In this document: positions 60,767 to 64,000 of the stretch, piece after piece | Layout: each line of letters opens with the position of its first letter | How positions within the stretch are numbered: position 1 is the first letter of the stretch | From: Streptomyces sp. PsTaAH-137 | GTDB lineage: Bacteria > Actinomycetota > Actinomycetes > Streptomycetales > Streptomycetaceae | Length of the DNA: 64,000 nucleotides | Reading direction: 5' to 3' | Assembly: GCF_003259365.1 (NCBI RefSeq) | Contig: NZ_QLLY01000003.1 | Span: 372,001 to 436,000 of the forward strand | Notes under the pieces: generated by a model | What the model saw: only the letters and a program-made list of their open reading frames with translations | Databases searched by the model: none | What the model was told of the DNA's origin: nothing | Program-made: the position numbers and the translations under genes

Positions 60767-61771
60767 CTCCAGGGGGTCCTCGGGGGCTTCCAGGGGCGGC
60801 AGATCGCCCAGTTCGTCCCACGGCACCTGGGCGGCCCGCAGGTCCTTGCGGATCCGCTCGGCGAGCTTCTTGGTGTCCCGCCGGTTCATGACCGCGCCGA
60901 CCGCCGCGCCGACCATGAACGGCGTCAGGCTCGGCAGGTTCCGCACCATCCGCTTCATGATCTGCTGCCGCAGTTCGCGCTTCATCTGACCGCCGAGCGC
61001 CGCGTTGACTGTCATCGGCTTCTTGACGTCGATCCCGCGCTCGTCCGACCATGAGTGCAGGTAGGCCGCGCTGCGGTCCTTCAGGCCGCCGGGCGGGCGC
61101 AGTCCGTAGACCTCGTGCAGTTCGGCGATGAGCTTGAGCTCGATCGCGGCCACGCCCGTGATCTCCGCGGCCAGCTCGGTGGGCATCGCGGGCGGTACGG
61201 GGAGCATCGCCGCGGCGCCGACTCCGGCGCCCACCGTGGATGTCGCGTTCGCCGCGCCGGTGATCAGTTTGTCCGCCAGCCGCTCGGGCTCCAGGCCCGG
61301 GAACTGCTTGCGGAGGGTCGCCAGGTCCCGTACGGGCACGCGCGGCGCGTTCTTGATGATCTGGTCGGCGAGATAGCCGATGCCGGCCTTGGCGGCGGCG
61401 CCGCCCTTGGCCATCCCCGTTCTCGCGGCGCTGCCGCCTTTCGCCATGCCCGCTCTCGCGAGGTCGCCGCTCCGGCGGACGCCGTCCCTGACGGCGGCCG
61501 CCCGGCCTCTGGCCACGCGCGCGGCGTGTGTCTCGGCGGCCGGGTCCGTGTCGTAGAGCTCCACGGCGTCGTCCACGGCTCTCGCCGGGACTGCTGCCGC
61601 GGGGTCGCCCGTCGTCTCGTGACCGTCCTGCGATTCGAGCGAGGCGTCTTCACCGGCGGCGCCGGGGAAAGAGCCTCGCTCGTCGTCACGCACGGCCTCT
61701 GACGGGCCTTGAGCCGCATCCCTGCGCTTGCTCCAGGTGCGGCGCTTCCAGGGCGGGGTCGAGCCAGTCAT
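60755..61771 (-). CDS. Conserved hypothetical actinobacterial protein
   Basis: A 338-residue protein. A charged N-terminal third is followed by an Ala/Gly/Lys-rich stretch with a repeated RAGMAKGGSAA/RTGMAKGGAAA unit (about residues 105-130), then a helical domain with small-residue-rich segments (TSTVGAGVGAAAMLPVPPAMPTEL; TPFMVGAAVGAVMNRRDTKKLAERI) and a C-terminal acidic tail. Similar proteins accompany dut/DUF4193 in Streptomyces. Possible membrane association; no function known. Confidence 0.82.
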   Translation of the reverse strand: MTGSTPPWKRRTWSKRRDAAQGPSEAVRDDERGSFPGAAGEDASLESQDGHETTGDPAAAVPARAVDDAVELYDTDPAAETHAARVARGRAAAVRDGVRRSGDLARAGMAKGGSAARTGMAKGGAAAKAGIGYLADQIIKNAPRVPVRDLATLRKQFPGLEPERLADKLITGAANATSTVGAGVGAAAMLPVPPAMPTELAAEITGVAAIELKLIAELHEVYGLRPPGGLKDRSAAYLHSWSDERGIDVKKPMTVNAALGGQMKRELRQQIMKRMVRNLPSLTPFMVGAAVGAVMNRRDTKKLAERIRKDLRAAQVPWDELGDLPPLEAPEDPLELSG

Positions 61772-61784
61772 GCCCGACCCTGCC

Positions 61785-62081
61785 TCAGTCGCAGTCGCGG
61801 CAGATCGGCTGCCCGTTCTTCTCCCGCGCGAGCTGGCTCCGGTGGTGCACCAGGAAGCAGCTCATGCAGGTGAACTCGTCCTGCTGCTTGGGCAGGACGC
61901 GGACGGCCAGCTCCTCGTTCGAGAGGTCGGCGCCCGGGAGTTCCAGGCCCTCGGCCGCCTCGAACTCGTCCACGTCGACATTCGACGCGGACTTGTCGTT
62001 CCGCCGGGACTTCAGTTCTTCGATGCTGTCCTCGTTGAGGTCGTCATCGGTCTTACGTGGAGTGTCGTAGTCCGTTGCCAT
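61785..62081 (-). CDS. DUF4193 zinc-ribbon-like protein
   Basis: A 98-residue actinobacterial protein. It begins MATDYDTPRKTDDD, has an acidic helical middle (EELKSRRNDKSASNVDVDEFEAAE) and a C-terminal Cys pair set, CMSCFLVHH and CRDCD, that could bind zinc. GGGGGAGAGG immediately precedes the ATG. The family is probably nucleic-acid- or RNA-polymerase-related, but its role is not established. Confidence 0.9.
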   Translation of the reverse strand: MATDYDTPRKTDDDLNEDSIEELKSRRNDKSASNVDVDEFEAAEGLELPGADLSNEELAVRVLPKQQDEFTCMSCFLVHHRSQLAREKNGQPICRDCD

Positions 62082-62540
62082 GTCGCCTCTCCCCCTCTGG
62101 GTGTCTGCGGTGTCTCAGCGCACGTAACGCATGAGAGGCCGGACTTGTGCCCGACCTGAGGCGGAGATTTTGCCTCACATCAAGGTCTGTTACTCAATCG
62201 ACACCCAACCGGATCCCCCGAGAGTGATCAGCTTGGGTGGCGAACGGGACCGTACACGGTCCTCCTGCCGCACTGCACAGGCGCCATCCCGTGTACTTCC
62301 CGTGATCAAGCTGCCCGAAAACCCGGATTTTCCAGGCTTTCTGCCACCTTGAGCGATCACGGACCGTAGATGGCCGGAAATTCGCCCATGTGATCGATCA
62401 CACACAGTCTCTCCGGGAACAGGTCCCGAAAATTCCGCTAAAAGCGAACTCCGTCAGCGCGTCGGCGGAAGCATGTCAGATCCGCACGCGCTGTGCATCT
62501 CGAACCGATGCAAACCGATGCCGTGGCGTCGGCCGCTGTC
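62082..62540. other. Intergenic region upstream of the DUF4193 gene
   Basis: These 459 bases separate the end of cutS from the start of the DUF4193 gene, both on the minus strand. No open frame with convincing codon use was found. The region is A+T-richer than average and contains a perfect 14-bp palindrome at 62389-62402. No clear terminator for cutS is visible. Confidence 0.6.
62389..62402. promoter_or_regulatory. Perfect 14-bp palindrome TGTGATCGATCACA
   Basis: TGTGATCGATCACA reads the same on both strands and resembles a Crp/FNR-type site (GTG-N6-CAC). It lies about 310 bases upstream of the DUF4193 start and 139 bases beyond the cutS stop, so the target gene is unclear. Confidence 0.4.
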
Positions 62541-63794
62541 CTACAACGGCAGGGTGACGCGCATCACGAGGCCACCCCCCTCACGGGGCTCCGCCGCGAT
62601 CCTGCCGCCGTGGGCGCGCGCCACGGAGCGGGCGATGGACAGGCCGAGGCCCACGCCCTTGTCGCTGCCGGTCCGCTCGGTGCGCAGCCGCCGGAACGGC
62701 TCGAAGAGGTTGTCGATCTCGTACGCGGGGACCACCGGGCCGGTGTTGGCCACGAGGAGCACCGCCTGGCCGTGCTGAGCCTCGGTGTCGACCTCGACCC
62801 AGCCGCCCTCCGGGATGTTGTACCGGATCGCGTTCTGCACGAGGTTGAGCGCGATGCGCTCCAGGAGTACGCCGTTGCCCTGGACGACCGCCTCCTTGCG
62901 CTCGCCGCGGATCTCCACGCCCTTCTCGTCCGCCTCGGACCTGGCCTGATCGAGCGCCTGGGAGGCAACCTCCGCCAGGTTCACGGGCTTGCGCTCCACG
63001 ATCTGGTTGTCGCTGCGGGCGAGCAGCAGCAGGCCCTCCACGAGCTGTTCACTGCGCTCGTTGGTGGCCAGGAGGGTCTTGCCGAGCTGCTGGAGCTCGA
63101 CGGGGGCGCCCGGGTCGGAGAGGTGGACCTCCAGGAGGGTGCGGTTGATCGCGAGCGGGGTGCGCAGCTCGTGCGAGGCGTTGCCGACGAAGCGCTGCTG
63201 GGCGGTGAACGCCCGCTCCAGGCGGTCGAGCATCTCGTCGAAGGTGTCGGCCAGCTCCTTGAGCTCGTCGTCCGGGCCGTCCAGCTCGATCCGGCGCGTG
63301 AGGTCCGTACCGGCCACCCGGCGCGCGGTGCGCGTGATGCGGCCGAGCGGGGACAGCACGCGGCCGGCCATGGCGTAGCCGAAGGCGAACGCGATGATCG
63401 CGAGGCCGAGCAGCGCCATGAGCGAGCGGCTGAGGAGGACGTCGAGCGCGTGCTGGCGCTGCTGGTTGACGCAGGCGTTCAGCGCGTCGTTCAGCTGGGA
63501 GTCCGACGGGTTGGACGGGAAGCTGCACACGTTGCTGACGATGTTGACGGTGCTGCCGTTGTTGACGATCTTGAACGGCAGTTCACTGCCCACGTTCAGG
63601 GCCTGCGCCGCCAGCAGATAGATGATCGACAGCAGCAGGATGCCCGCGATCAGGAACATGCCCCCGTACAGGAGCGTGAGCCTTATCCGGATCGTGGGGC
63701 GCAGCCAGGGGAAGGGCGGTTCGTCCTTGGGTCCCGGCAGCCAGGTCGGCTTGGGCGGCGCCGTGGGCTTGGGTGGGGCGGGTGAGGTGGCCAT
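62541..63794 (-). CDS. cutS: Sensor histidine kinase CutS
   Basis: A 417-residue membrane kinase. A Pro-rich cytosolic N-terminus, membrane segments at about 38-62 and 122-145, and between them an extracellular loop with two Cys (Cys90 and Cys108). HAMP follows, then the phospho-acceptor in NASHELRTPLAINRTLLEVHL and the ATPase domain (NLVQNAIRYNIPEGG, GVGLGLSIARSVARAHGG). I recall that paired extracellular Cys in CutS matter for sensing the redox state of secreted proteins. It lies 7 bases after cutR. Confidence 0.88.
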   Translation of the reverse strand: MATSPAPPKPTAPPKPTWLPGPKDEPPFPWLRPTIRIRLTLLYGGMFLIAGILLLSIIYLLAAQALNVGSELPFKIVNNGSTVNIVSNVCSFPSNPSDSQLNDALNACVNQQRQHALDVLLSRSLMALLGLAIIAFAFGYAMAGRVLSPLGRITRTARRVAGTDLTRRIELDGPDDELKELADTFDEMLDRLERAFTAQQRFVGNASHELRTPLAINRTLLEVHLSDPGAPVELQQLGKTLLATNERSEQLVEGLLLLARSDNQIVERKPVNLAEVASQALDQARSEADEKGVEIRGERKEAVVQGNGVLLERIALNLVQNAIRYNIPEGGWVEVDTEAQHGQAVLLVANTGPVVPAYEIDNLFEPFRRLRTERTGSDKGVGLGLSIARSVARAHGGRIAAEPREGGGLVMRVTLPL

Positions 63795-63801
63795 CGAGCG
63801 A

Positions 63802-64000
63802 TCAGATCCGGTATCCCGAGCCCGGCACGGTGACGATCACGGCGGGTTCGCCGAGCTTGCGGCGCAGGGTCATGACGGTGACCCGCACGACGTTGGTGAA
63901 CGGGTCCGTGTTCTCGTCCCAGGCCTTCTCCAGGAGCTGTTCGGCCGAGACCACGGCTCCCTCGCTGCGCAGCAGCACCTCCAGGACGGCGAACTCCTTG
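63802..64000 (-). CDS. cutR: Response regulator CutR, C-terminal end (partial)
   Basis: The last 66 codons of an OmpR/PhoB-type regulator; the rest lies right of the window. The minus strand reads KEFAVLEVLLRSEGAVVSAE, then LLEKAWDENTDPFTNVVRVT and ends VTVPGSGYRI, the winged-helix domain. Pairing with the CutS-like kinase gives the name. Confidence 0.85.
   Translation of the reverse strand, partial: KEFAVLEVLLRSEGAVVSAEQLLEKAWDENTDPFTNVVRVTVMTLRRKLGEPAVIVTVPGSGYRI

Noticed and set aside
1..64000. CRISPR arrays.
   Set aside because: No series of regularly spaced direct repeats was seen; the repeats found are pairs or tandem duplications.

Overview
The window is typical high-GC Streptomyces chromosome: about 70% GC or more over most of its length, GTG/TTG starts beside ATG, ATGA/GTGA gene overlaps, a mycothiol-dependent maleylpyruvate isomerase and CutRS, DUF3159, DUF3710, DUF4193 and DUF3093 proteins. 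All calls come from reading the sequence and from remembered families; no search was run.

Layout. 1-5350 (+): right edge of a nonribosomal peptide cluster (end of a condensation domain, M18 aminopeptidase, type II thioesterase with a Cys nucleophile, free-standing adenylation-carrier protein, diverged argininosuccinate-synthase-like enzyme). 5325-12881 (-): a hydrolase-rich catabolic set (CocE-type, metallo-beta-lactamase fold, HSL-type esterase, FAD monooxygenase, two phosphotriesterase-family proteins of which one has lost its metal ligands) with a TetR regulator. 12929-17705: a complete gentisate pathway with a divergent IclR regulator and a palindromic operator candidate. 17737-21062: membrane protein, MFS exporter, cysteine-synthase-like enzyme, small membrane protein. 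21150-31712: molybdenum block (two sulfite-oxidase-like proteins, MerR-HTH/Mop regulator, PucR-type regulator, xanthine dehydrogenase, ModABC, di-Mop protein). 31888-36553: housekeeping and small genes, aquaporin, SigB/SigF-family sigma factor.

36638-47123 is a roughly 10.5-kb island inserted in the 3' end of an RNA methyltransferase gene. A 26-bp perfect repeat flanks it, and the displaced native 3' end of the gene (20 codons plus stop) remains at the far side. It carries a three-gene operon: an alpha/beta hydrolase, a caspase-like protease fused to a P-loop NTPase and a probable seven-bladed WD40 propeller, and a 1687-residue P-loop NTPase with a possible decayed Lon-type protease domain. 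This looks like an NLR-like (STAND) conflict or defence system and is the main candidate for an undescribed system. The first two genes contain TTA codons, so translation probably needs the bldA tRNA. The island has no recognisable integrase, but has matching 19-bp arm-like repeats near both ends and a decayed heavy-metal P-type ATPase at its right end.

47087-64000 returns to conserved chromosome: the RNA methyltransferase, a KimA-like APC permease, two TrkA-type proteins, DUF3159 and OB-fold proteins, KdpE/KdpD (together a probable potassium locus), a secreted alginate-lyase-family protein, DUF3710, dUTPase, PaaI thioesterase, DUF3093, DUF4193 and CutS/CutR. No tRNA, rRNA or CRISPR array was seen.
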